From contig NC_063261.1 of NCBI RefSeq assembly GCF_019578655.1, positions 25,523,126-25,587,125 of the forward strand: a DNA stretch of 64,000 nt, read 5' to 3'. Made by a program: the position numbers and the translations under genes. Source of the DNA: Ricinus communis. Lineage: Eukaryota > Streptophyta > Magnoliopsida > Malpighiales > Euphorbiaceae. This document shows, in pieces, positions 34,501-44,979 of the stretch (its first letter is position 1; every line of letters begins with the position of its first letter). Below the pieces are notes generated by a model. It saw only the letters and a program-made list of their open reading frames with translations, was not told the origin of the DNA and did not search any database.

Positions 34501-35758
34501 TGTTATTATCCTTGGCTGCAAATTTGGGTTGGTCATTACAGCAGTTTGATGTTAAAAATGCTTTTTTACATGGTGAATTATCCAAAGAAATCTATATGGA
34601 GCTTCCACCTGGATGTATGTCAACAATGCAGAATAGGAAAGTTTGCAAGTTGAAAAAATCGTTGTATGGACTGAAACAATCTCCACGGGCATGGTTTGGG
34701 AGATTTTCAAAGTCTATGAAAGCTTTTGGATATCATCAAAGTAATGGAGACCATACCTTGTTCATAAAGAAGGCAAATGGGAAGATCACAGCTCTCATTA
34801 TCTATGTGGATAACATGGTAGTTACAGGAAATGATCCAGAAGAGAGGAAGGCATTACAAGAATACTTGTCCAAAGAGTTTGAAATGAAAGACCTGGGTTG
34901 CTTGAAATATTTTCTTGGAATTGAAGTTTCAAGATCAAAGAAAGGAATTTTTCTGTCCCAAAGGAAGTATGCATTGGATTTATTGCATGAAACTGGAATG
35001 TCAGCATGTCAACCAGTTGACACACTAGTTGAGAAAGGCCTGAAGTTGTACATTGAGGTAGACCAAGTACTCGTAGATAAAGGAAAATATCAGAGACTTG
35101 TAGGAAGATTATTGTATTTAGCTCACACAAGACCTGATCTTGCGTATGCTTTGAGTATTATTAGCCAATTCATGCATAATCTTAGAGAAAGACATATGAA
35201 TGCTGTCATAAGAATCTTACGGTATTTGAAGTCTGCACCTGGAAAAGGAATTTTGTTCACTCAACATATGGATTGGCAAAACATAGAGGTTTACACTTGA
35301 TGCCGATTTGGATCAATCGATGATAGACGATCAACTGCAGGGATATTTTTCGTTTGTGGATGGAAATCTTGTGACATGGAGAAGCAAGAAGCAAAATGTT
35401 GTTGCCGGTCTAGTGAGGCCGAGTTCGGGAGGAATGGGCTGTTGGTGTGTGTGAAGCCTTATGGTTAAAACAAATTTTGGAAGATTTAGGTTACGCACTG
35501 AGGCAGCCAGTTAGATTGTATTGTGACAATAAAGCAGAACGTGATATAGCTTATAATCCAGTACAACATGATCGGACAAAGCATGTAGAGGTTGACAGAT
35601 TTTTTATCAAAGAGAAGTTGGATGAGAATATCATAGAATTGCCTAAAGTATATTCTGAAGATCAGTTGGCTGATATCCTTACCAAAGCAGTCTCGAGTCA
35701 CATGTTCTTTAAGTGTCTAGGCAAGTTGAGCATGTATGATATTTATGCACCAACTTGA
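31532..35758 (+). pseudogene. Copia gag-pol, interrupted by stops and frameshifts
   Basis: Pieces in order: gag N-terminus (31532-31717, ends at a stop), gag middle (31781-32089), then a long frame (32019-34172) with the end of gag, protease and integrase, then reverse transcriptase (34272-35300) and the last part of RNase H (35447-35758). Visible motifs: gag zinc knuckle at 32286-32324 with the second cysteine replaced by tyrosine; protease D-S-G-A-S (32535-32549); GAG pre-integrase R-L-G-H; integrase H-S-D-N-G-G-E-Y and Q-N-G-V-A-E-R; RT K-A-R-L-V-A-K-G and F-D-V-K-N-A-F-L-H-G; the YVDD box reads YVDN (34803-34814). The RNase H start at 35300-35446 is frame-shifted. The element cannot move by itself. 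Confidence 0.9.
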
Positions 35759-35765
35759 GGAGGAG
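35757..35765 (+). other. Polypurine tract of the copia element
   Basis: GAGGAGGAG lies immediately before the right LTR start TGTTGAG at 35766. It overlaps the last codons of the pol frame. Confidence 0.75.
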
Positions 35766-36025
35766 TGTTGAGATTTTGAGTTGTTAGGGTTGTTAGGATA
35801 TGATAAGTATTTATCTTTTAAATTTAGGATATGATAAGTATTTATCTTTTAAATTTAAGATATGATAAGTATTTATCTTTTAAATTTAGAGTCTAGCTAT
35901 TAAGAGTTTGTTATTTAGTTTTTATCAAAGTCTTACATATAAGTATAAATATAAGGTTGATGTATCTCTTTTTGATATCAGAATATAATAATGAAAACCT
36001 AATTCTTAGGTTATTTCTTTCAAGT
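35766..36025 (+). repeat. Right LTR of the copia element
   Basis: 260 bp. It matches the left LTR except for four transitions and a third copy of the 31-bp unit (35796-35826, 35827-35857, 35858-35888; the third unit begins with A in place of G). The end TTTCAAGT is directly followed by TTAAT. Confidence 0.85.
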
Positions 36026-36030
36026 TTAAT

Positions 36031-36960
36031 TAGTATCCTATTTTTGTTTATAAAAAAAAATAACAGATAAGTTTTAAATTAAAAAATAAATAAAAATATT
36101 TCCTTTCATTTTTCTATAAGAAAATATTTTATTAAAGGATTTAAAAATACTTTTTTAGAAAAAAGAACTCTACATTTGTTGCTTTAGACTATGCACAAAT
36201 GTTAATAGATAATACATGTGGATTCTATTGTCTTTCCTCTCATACTCTTTGATTGTTCTTTTCTTGTACACATGACTTGCCTTGCAAAAAGAGAAAGCGT
36301 AAAAAAAGTAAGACAATAGAGTAAAAATGTAAGGAAGTAAAACAAGGGTTATTTTTATAATTTCTTCAAAAAAAGCGTATCCAGCGTGATTTTCTCTAAA
36401 TATAATATTTTCCATTTGGATGTCGAGCGTCAAAGTCCAACCAATCAAATGGCTAGTTCTAATCATTTTTGTATTGATTGGACCCAAGCTCAATTTTATT
36501 AATTAGGCTCTATATTGTTTTATTCATTTAACTCACATCTTAATCAAATCAAATCAATTTAATTTTATAATAAGGCCCTAGATAATTCTAAAAAGTAAAA
36601 CCTCAATATCTCATTTCTCTATATAAATATTTTGTAAATAAAATTAAAATTGTGTTAACTCAATCAATTTCAAATTCAAGATTATTAATAATAAGAGTCA
36701 TTATTATCAATAATAATAAAATAAAATAAAATATAACATTGAGATGTAACATATCCAAGCCAATAGACTCTCTCAAGTATATTAAAGAGAAATCTAAGCA
36801 TCTTAATGCTATATAAAAAATCTAAAGATCTCAATATAACACCAATTCTAATCTATAATTATAAACCATGACTGATACAATGAAAATTAATGCATAACTA
36901 AATCTAAGAAGAAAAGTTAATACTCTTCTCACTTTTTCACATACAAAATCTTTAATTAAG
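36031..36960. other. Intergenic, A+T-rich
   Basis: No gene was found. A ~120-bp sequence (36425-36545) matches two copies to the left of the copia element (30705-30815 and 31065-31165). Other open frames are short and unrecognised. Confidence 0.45.
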
Positions 36961-38177
36961 GGCCTAACAACTATAAAGATTCAAAGCTTTATATGATTTC
37001 GCTATTTTGGCCAAAGCTTTAAATATTGTCAATTTAGCTATGAATTTGCTAAATGAGAACTATTGTGGCCAAATCTTAGTGTTAGTTAAAATTGAACTAG
37101 ATGGAGGATGATGTGCAAGCTATATGGATAATTTTAAACACATCCAAAAGGGTCATATTGCCACATTATTTTAAAACTAACCTACTTTAGTTAACATAAC
37201 TAACTCAACTCATTTGACCTATTTTACTCAATCCACTTTATCTTAGCTTAAAAAATAAAGAATTCTAATTAGCTCTCATCTCTCGTCTCTCACCTTTCAC
37301 CTCTCATTTCTTTCTTCTTCTATGAATTTGTACCACTGCCACATAAGCTGTAAGAATCCAATTTTGAAGATGAGACCACATCGAATTTTTTGAAAACCTT
37401 TTTCAAGTTCTTCAATGTGTATTTGAGTTTTAGTGATTGAGATCTTAATCCAATTATTTGGTTTGCTGTAGTGAATTCGATTCTGAATCATTGGTTCTAT
37501 TGGATATTTTTCTATCGAAAAGAGCTTTAAAGCCTATTTCTTGAATGGGTTCTCAAGAATGAAAAGGGCAAAAGGAGATCATATGTCTATCTAAAGAGAA
37601 ATGAATGATGTAATTGAAAGAGAAAAGAGAAAATGATTTTAATTTGGAATTTATTGGAAATGAAAAATCAATTGCTAAAATTGATGAGAAAGAGAGAGAG
37701 AGAGTTTAGGTTCTGAATGTCAAGCATGATTTGTTTGTTAGGTTTGTGATGTTTTCATCTATTCTTGTTGAATTTAGATTTTTGATTTAAAGTGCTTGCA
37801 TGTTTTTATTTTTTAAATATAATTGAAGAATGACTTGTTATTAATAACTTAGATCAATAAAACTAGAAATTCAAAGAAAAAAAGAAAGATAGATGTGTGA
37901 GAATAGAGATGAGAGGTGAGTAAAATTGATAAAGTGGGTAGGATTAATTAGGTTAACTAAGATGGGTTAGTTTTAAAATTATGTGACAATGGAATCTTTT
38001 TGAATATATTTACAATTATCTATGTAGCTTACACGTCATCTTTCATCTAATTTTATTTTGACCAACACTAAAATTTGAGCAAAATAGCTCTCAATTAGCA
38101 AATTCATGATAATATTTAAAGCTTTAACTAAAATAGCAAAATCAAATAACGCATTTGATTTGTATGGCTGTTAGGCC
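36961..38177. mobile_element. Long-TIR DNA transposon, MULE-like, non-autonomous
   Basis: The left arm (36961 to about 37315) and the right arm (about 37864 to 38177), read on opposite strands, match over more than 300 bases. They start GGCCTAACA and share, for example, GCTATTTT, AAAGCTTTAAATATT, GAATTTGCTAA and TTTTAAAACTAACC. The outer bases are TTAATTAAG (36952-36960) and TTAATTATA (38178-38186), 7 of 9 identical, a possible 9-bp target duplication as in Mutator-like elements. The central ~550 bases hold a GA run near 37690 and no transposase frame. Confidence 0.65.
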
Positions 38178-39470
38178 TTAATTATATTATTGTAATCAAG
38201 TTCTGCTATCATTTTTTTCAATAAATAATATGGTCTAATGGCTCAATTTCTCTTATGATTTAGTTGATTGGAGATATTTTTGGATTATAAATATATTGAA
38301 TGTTGTGTGTTTAGATTTTATCGATAATTATTTTTAAACCCATATAATATAGCCAAAAGCGAAAAAGTTTAGTTCTATATTGAACCACTTAAAATTGAGA
38401 AAATTACACTATATACTATTTTTTTGAAAAAATATCATTTATACTGTAGTTTTATTTTCTTTCATTTTTACTTTATCTCTATTTCTTTTTTACTTTGTTT
38501 GAATTTTTTGATTCCATTTATACAATACACTCTCTTGTGATATTGCATCTCTTTTGACACTCCCGTAATTATCTTTTTTTTTTTCTTTTTCTTCTTCTTC
38601 TTCTTCATTACGGCTGTAATAATATCAAAGGAGAATATCAAAGCTCTTTTTCTTCACCATCATCGGGTGTTTTGTGCAAAGCTTCAATGGGTATCAAAAA
38701 TCGAAGAAATGTTTAATTCAATATTAAGAAGAAAAATAATTTAACAACTCCAAAGCTCATATTAAAGCTATATAATTGTAAAGCAACAAGCATTAGTGAT
38801 GGAGAGGCATGTTAGTCGGCAAAGACTCTTACAATTTTTATGAGTTGTATCTTCTTTAATATTAAGTTCTTATTATCTAATTTAGTTTGATTTGAAGAAA
38901 TAAAGTTTAGTCTTAAAATTATTTGATCTTGATTTATTTGAATGGTTTTACTGATATTTGATTCAAATTTTATACCGTAATATTGTTGAATAAAATATGA
39001 ATACAAATATTGAAAAGGTAAATAGTTGTTTGGATGTCTTAAAGTGAATAAAATTGTAACTTATGACTTTAAATTATCTTGTCCTCCAACTGTTTATTAA
39101 TGTACTTGAACCATTGAACCATAAAATAGTTTGTTATTAACTCTTTTTTTTTCTTTTACAGAAATGTACATAAATTTTGAGTCTGATTTTTTTAAAGTTT
39201 TTAGTTTTTGATATATTGTTTGTCCACATCAAAAAAATATTTTTTTCTCTTTTTCTTGGGATACCGTAAGTGTTGAATTGACTTAAAATGTATTTTACTG
39301 CCCATGTTACCTATGTATGAACATATAATGAAATGACTACTTGAGTTGGTTAATAAACTAAATTAAATGGGATTATAGTTTGCATTTATGATGTTTGATA
39401 ATATACTTATTTTAAAAAATTAGCAAAATTTTTTGAATGGTGGCCAAGCTTACAGGTGCGTAGATATCAA
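38178..39470. other. Intergenic with a CTT-rich run
   Basis: A pyrimidine-rich tract with CTT repeats lies at about 38574-38608. Otherwise the stretch is A+T-rich with no gene. Confidence 0.45.
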
Positions 39471-39479
39471 AGATACAAG

Positions 39480-40560
39480 TTGAAACTACAGACCAATTTC
39501 GAATACTATTTATATACTATATGTATACCAAATATATATGAAACATATACTAAAATCTATAAAATGTATACCATTTACTATAACTTTTTCTTGTGTTTTT
39601 CTAAAGATATAGACATAGTGAGTATATTATATATAAGAAATATATATTAAAATAAATTAAATGTATTCTATTATTTTGAATAAACACTGATATTATATCT
39701 TTGCTACTAGAAAAAAATTAAATTTTGAAATAAAATTATATTAAAATATTAAAACTTTGATTGAAAATTACCTAGCATATACCTAATACATAGTAACATT
39801 ATACATTTTATACCCAATATATAATAAAATAAGTGTAATGTATAGTATTTTCTAAGAGTGTACCTTTTTTTATAAATATGCAATCTATATGAGTTAAAAT
39901 AGTAATACCAAATATATATTTAATGTAAATAATATTTTGTTGAGCATATACCATTTGTTGCTATTTTTGACATTTTTAAAGATATAAGTATTTAAAATAT
40001 ACTAGAAATATATGCAAAACAGATACTAAAATAAATATAACGTATACTAATTTTTTTAGAGTTTACCTTTTCAGTTTTTTATATTTGAAATATATATATA
40101 TAATAAAATATTTCAAATATCAAATATATATTTAATGTATTTCATATTTTGTTGAATAGATCTCATTTGCTTCTACTTTTTTATTATATTATGTTATAAG
40201 TATACAAAATATTTGATAATTTCATAGAAATATAAAATAATAAAATAATTATCATAATATTATTTTTTTTATTTCTAATAATCGCGAGAGTTATTATATA
40301 AAATTTAATTAAATCAATCATTAAAACTAATATTATTGTTATTGAGAAAAATAATTTTAAAAATTAAAAGATTTAAATTAAAAAATTGGAATTTTGATTA
40401 ATATATATCCAACTTATACCTAATATATACTTTTTACTGTACATTTATAAAAAACAATTTCTTTATGATGAATTTTAAATTCTTTTTAAGCAAATGTGAA
40501 TTATATATAAAATAAATTATATTCTTAAAAAATAGTTTTAGATACTAGTTATGTATATAT
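39480..40560. repeat. Degenerate A+T-rich tandem-like repeats
   Basis: A block combining CCAAATATATAT, ATACCATTT(A/G), a C/T-rich run, AAAGATATA, AGAAATATAT and a closing ACTAAAATAAAT appears at about 39525-39660 and again at about 39907-40070. A shorter related copy starts near 40118. The copies are strongly diverged and unevenly spaced. Confidence 0.4.
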
Positions 40561-40767
40561 TCAGCTCTCCAATAGTTTGACCTGCAATCAAGTTAATATT
40601 ATTGAATAGATACTAAACATATGTCAGACATATACTCACATATATCAAAAATTAAATATCATAAAAATTATAAAAATATATATATCAAATTGCTAATAAC
40701 ATATAATTGTATTCTTTTTTTAGTATTTCTAAAAGAACCCTTAAAAAGATTTTGTAGCCGAAATTAT

Positions 40768-41460
40768 TTGAGAGGCTCTAGAAGGTGTAACTTGGATAAT
40801 ATCCTTTTGGCCCATGAACTTACATACTGCCTGAAAAAATAGGAGTGGGAGATGGCCTTCAAGCTCAACATAAGTATGAGAGTTGAGTGGGCACTATGAA
40901 GGATACCAACGAGGAAAATGGGCTATCATGAAGTTTCGATCAAATGGATAAGGGTGCCTTTCATGGGTTACATATTCGTTCTATTATTGGGTCTAAGGTA
41001 GAAAAGAAGATCCATTGTGTCTTGAGAGTTGATGTATGCTAGTAAAAGCGAGGAAGGATTAGGTTTAAAAGGCTTGGAAGAGTTCAATTTGGCTTTAATA
41101 TTGGCAAAACTAGGTAAAGGATCATGAAAAAACAGAGTTCCCTCTTATTAAGAGTTCTAAAGGGGAATCATTTCCCAAATTTCTTTTCCTTTCTTGATGC
41201 AGATTGCCATCCCAATGCATCTTGGGCTTAATGGACAAAAAGATGTTAATCCAAGTGAGCAGGTGGCAAGTGTGAAATGGCAGATATATTTAGGTGTGAA
41301 AAGATATATGGGTTCGACCAAGCTTTCCATTCAAATCTTAGCCAAAGAGTGAAGGAATGCAGATTGTTACATATGTATATGAACTATTTGATAAAGGTTA
41401 TGAAATATGCGACGAGGAGCTCGTTCACAATATTTTTACCCTCCTGATGCAAAGGTATTT
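40768..41460 (+). pseudogene. LINE reverse-transcriptase remnant, part 1
   Basis: Conceptual translation in shifting frames gives pieces of a plant LINE pol: an L-D-N-I-L-L-A-H-E-L stretch (the RT N-terminal region, about 40790-40830), then after several frame changes A-S-K-S-E-E-G-L-G-L, L-E-E-F-N-L-A-L and R-V-L-K-G-N-H-F-P-N (about 41035-41190), followed by the R-W-Q-V-type region C-terminal to RT. Most of the RT catalytic core is deleted. The fossil is broken at 41460 by a solo LTR and resumes at 43773. Confidence 0.65.
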
Positions 41461-43772
41461 TGTAACACCCCCATCACATGTTAACCAATAAACATTAGCC
41501 AGGAAGCATACAAGCGTCGTAGAATATATACTACAGGTAGATAGGTCAATATGTAGGTTGTTAAGAATCCAGACACAAGGTTATTAACATATAAACATAT
41601 GATTATACTTAAACATCATTTAACAAGTATTACAAACATCTTCTTATGCCTTATAAGGCATACTTCCATATATATCACATAACTGCATACAAAAATGCAT
41701 CAGGAGGAGACTTCACAAAACTGGCCCAACTTGACAGAACTGCTAAAAGCTAGACTTCGCAAACAACCAACGAATGCACTACTATTTACAAACCTGAAAA
41801 GAAAAATTTTGGAGAGGGGTGAGCCTCCAGCTCAGTAAATAAATAATCAACATAATCTATATCACATACACTTAATACAATTTCCACCCAATCACATAAC
41901 TTTCCATGATATTCATAGTTTAGGTATAAAGTCATACCATTCTACTCAATTCATTACAACCATTATAGAAGAAATACAATTCAACAATTATGGTTAGTTC
42001 TCACGGCTTGTGGATCCCCTTTAATGTGCTGCTCCGCCTCATCCTCATATATCACACACGTAAGCTGCTCCGCCTCATCTCATATTATACACTTTTATAG
42101 CCTCTCTAGGCTTTAGCCTCCCAAGGCTTTATATATATATCTTTTTTTTTATAGGGGAATCCACCATTCACATGCACATATGCACTTAACATCACAATTC
42201 AATCATTTCACTTATATCATATTTCAGCAATAACAATTGTTCCACTCAACACCAATCATTTCCATCTCAGTCATTCAAACATAAACAATATTAAGCAAAC
42301 GCAACCATTTGCGGAACATTTGATTAAATATATGAAAATAGCAAATATTAACTATTTACTTACTCAAAATATACTTATTCCTTTAGCATATAAGAACCTC
42401 CTTTCTCCAAAACTTCCTTTCCAGGCCTTTGAGTACCTGTCAACACATTCATCAATTCAAATTTCATGCATATTACAAATATTCATGTAAATGCGAGTTC
42501 TAATGCATTACAAGATCATCCCCTCTTTAATTCATAGGTCTAACTCTTCCTCTAAGACTCTCAATTACTGTTTTAATATCCTATAAATATTTTCCATCTA
42601 GTTAAATACCAATTTAACTCAAATTAACATCAATAAATTGCATAAAACTAATCTCCAACATTTCTGTTTTCTAGACAGAATTTAGTACCAAGGTATATTT
42701 ATTGCTGGGCAAAATTGGCTTAATACAAAAATCTCATATTAAATAGACATATCCATTTATGCGTCTAGTTTCATCTCCAAGAAGAATTACTCAATTCCGA
42801 CTTCTATAGATTTAATTATTTTCAAATTACTGAGCAAGGGTCATACAGCTAGTTGTACCCGAGCAGCAATCGGTTTGCTCAATTTAAGCAACCAAAACGG
42901 CAAAAATAGCAAAATTACAAAACTACAAAGTTATAGAGAACTCTTTAAACTTTCTATAGACACCAATTAAGCTTAATTTGGACTTATATAACCCATGTTA
43001 TGCCTAAAATACAGAACATCAAGGTTGCTGGAATTTTGACAGTTTTCTATCTTAACATACTTAAACTTAAATCAAGCTTAATCTTTATGCAATCATTCAA
43101 TACTCTACTAATTTATGATAATCAGACCTTTAATTAATCAATGAGAGCATCAAATGAAGTTTTTCCAATTTGTAATCAAGAACCCTAATGACAAATTAAT
43201 AACACTCAAGTAACAACTTACCAATTTCAGCTTTTGGGTTGCTAATATGCTTAAATCCTTTAGCTTTAGCTTGGCTCCTTCAATAGTTGGCAAAATCCTA
43301 TCTTAATTTTAAGTTTTTCTAGGTATTCCACTCATCTCTCTTATTCCAAATTTTGTATTTTTGGCCATGTACGAATTTTAGAGAAATGAAGAGGTAAAAT
43401 GAGCTTACTCATGGTTCCAATTTCCAATATTCCTCTCTTAATGCCACCACCTACTAAACTATTTTTATCACCCTAAATTAATTCTTACTAACCATATATA
43501 GGTACTAACTTTTAATTGTATCTTTTAAGTCCAATCTATTTACCCAACCTTCAACTATTGGTTCAATTAAGTCTTAAGGCTTAATACACATAATCCAAGT
43601 ACTTAATCAACTTATCTAAATTAATAATCTAATATCATGCTTCTTATTCTCTACTTATAATTAATATATAGATGTTCTCATAAAATAAAAATATCATTGA
43701 TATACCATTATATGCCCAATGATTAAATGTAAATGCACATAACATGGATGACGAGAAAATGCAGGCGTTACA
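41461..43772 (-). mobile_element. Solo LTR (Ty3/gypsy type), 2.3 kb, in a LINE fossil
   Basis: The block starts TGTAACACCC and ends GGCGTTACA, so both ends carry TGTAAC in inverted orientation, and it is flanked by TATTT on both sides (41456-41460 and 43773-43777). On the minus strand it starts TGTAACGCC and ends GGGGGTGTTACA, with a GAGCTGGAGGCTCACC-like sequence and a GGTAAGT donor-like site near its first third, as in several gypsy LTRs. A 16-bp direct repeat GCTGCTCCGCCTCATC occurs at 42028-42043 and 42064-42079. It has no PBS, PPT or coding sequence, hence a solo LTR. It is a different family from the chromovirus LTRs elsewhere in the window. Confidence 0.8.
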
Positions 43773-44350
43773 TATTTCCTCCAAAAGCCTCTAAATTTTC
43801 TACTTGCAAATGATGAATTAGATTCCTCTCGTGTTATTTTTAATATAATATGCCGTGTTTGAATAATTTTAATTATTAAATTTACAATCAACCGTTGAGA
43901 TTTGTCATTTAAAAATAATCTATTTTTAGAAATTTAAATTCAATTTTTTAATAAAATTTCAATAATTTAAGTTAAAATAACAAGTGGAGATTATAAACAT
44001 AACATATAATGTTCAAATTAAATACGAGAGAATTTCAATCAATAAATGAGAGGTTCATTTAGTAAATTATAAAAGATTGGGCAATTCAAAGTTAAACCAG
44101 TTTATCAATTGGACAAATGTACTTTGGTCAAGGAATAGGCCAGTTAAGATCAATATTTTTCTTTGGAGGTATTTTTAAGCCAACTTAAATAATAAAATAG
44201 CAAGGTTGCTTGCTGTGTGTAAGGCTAGTTTAGTTGGGACCTCTAAAAAATTAGACTCATGTAGTGGAAGGTGCGGCAATAATGAAAAAATGGTCCACAC
44301 TTTGTGCACCATTCAAGAGTCGGTCAGATGGAATAATATGATGTTAATGG
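43773..44350 (+). pseudogene. LINE reverse-transcriptase remnant, part 2 (zf-RVT end)
   Basis: Just after the solo LTR, short in-frame stretches resume, with a P-L-N-F..N-D-E-L-like segment (43780-43830). At about 44100-44330 a V-K-I-N-I-F-L-W-R stretch is followed by R-C-G-N-N-E-K-M-V-H-T-L. These match the linker and the zinc-binding zf-RVT region at the end of plant LINE pol. Frames shift several times. The order and spacing continue part 1. Confidence 0.6.
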
Positions 44351-44939
44351 TAGCATATCTGATGTGGGTCACTTGAAGGTTTACGAATAGTAGAATATTA
44401 TTTTAAAATTTTTAATATAATTGTATATTTAAAAGATTTAGTTAAATTATATATTTAAAAATGTTAAGTAAACTACAAGAGATTATTGTCATCTCATCTT
44501 ATATTTTTCAGTAAATTAGTAAAAATTATGAAAAAGACTTTGAATAGAATAATAAATTTTGAAAGCCTCATTGGTTTTATATTTTCCATAATTAAATAAT
44601 AATTTTTTTAATTATTACGTCCTAAAATTTATAATTTGCAATTATATTCTATAAGTTCTTAAAACTTCTTCCATTAGTTATATCCATCAATCGAATGAAT
44701 CTTTTTTCTTCTTACTAAACTCTAGCATGATTTTTTTCTTCATTACATTTAATCCTTAAGCTTTTAGAATGATCCAATCTCGTTTTTTATTGCTATTTTA
44801 AATACTTTAAGTGTGAGTCTGGATACATTAATTTAGATTTGAAATTTTTAAAGTTCAAGATTTAAAATTTAAGATTTTTCATCTATAATATTTTTAGTGT
44901 GAGATTGGATCCTTACATTTTGACTTTATATGATTTATC

Positions 44940-44979
<40 letters not shown>

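Larger units (their letters stand above)
31254..36025 (+). mobile_element. Ty1/copia LTR retrotransposon, full-length but defective
   Basis: Two LTRs (31254-31482 and 35766-36025), both starting TGTTGAGATTTTGAG, enclose a primer binding site, a gag-pol region in the order gag, protease, integrase, reverse transcriptase, RNase H (the copia order), and a polypurine tract. A direct repeat TTAAT flanks it (31249-31253 and 36026-36030). The LTRs differ by four substitutions, all transitions, plus one extra 31-bp repeat unit in the right LTR, so the insertion is fairly recent, yet gag-pol carries several stops and frameshifts. Confidence 0.92.

Noticed and set aside
36961..38177. microRNA precursor reading of the inverted arms
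   Set aside because: The arms exceed 300 bases with a ~550-base centre and likely target duplications, which is the layout of a transposon, not a miRNA gene.
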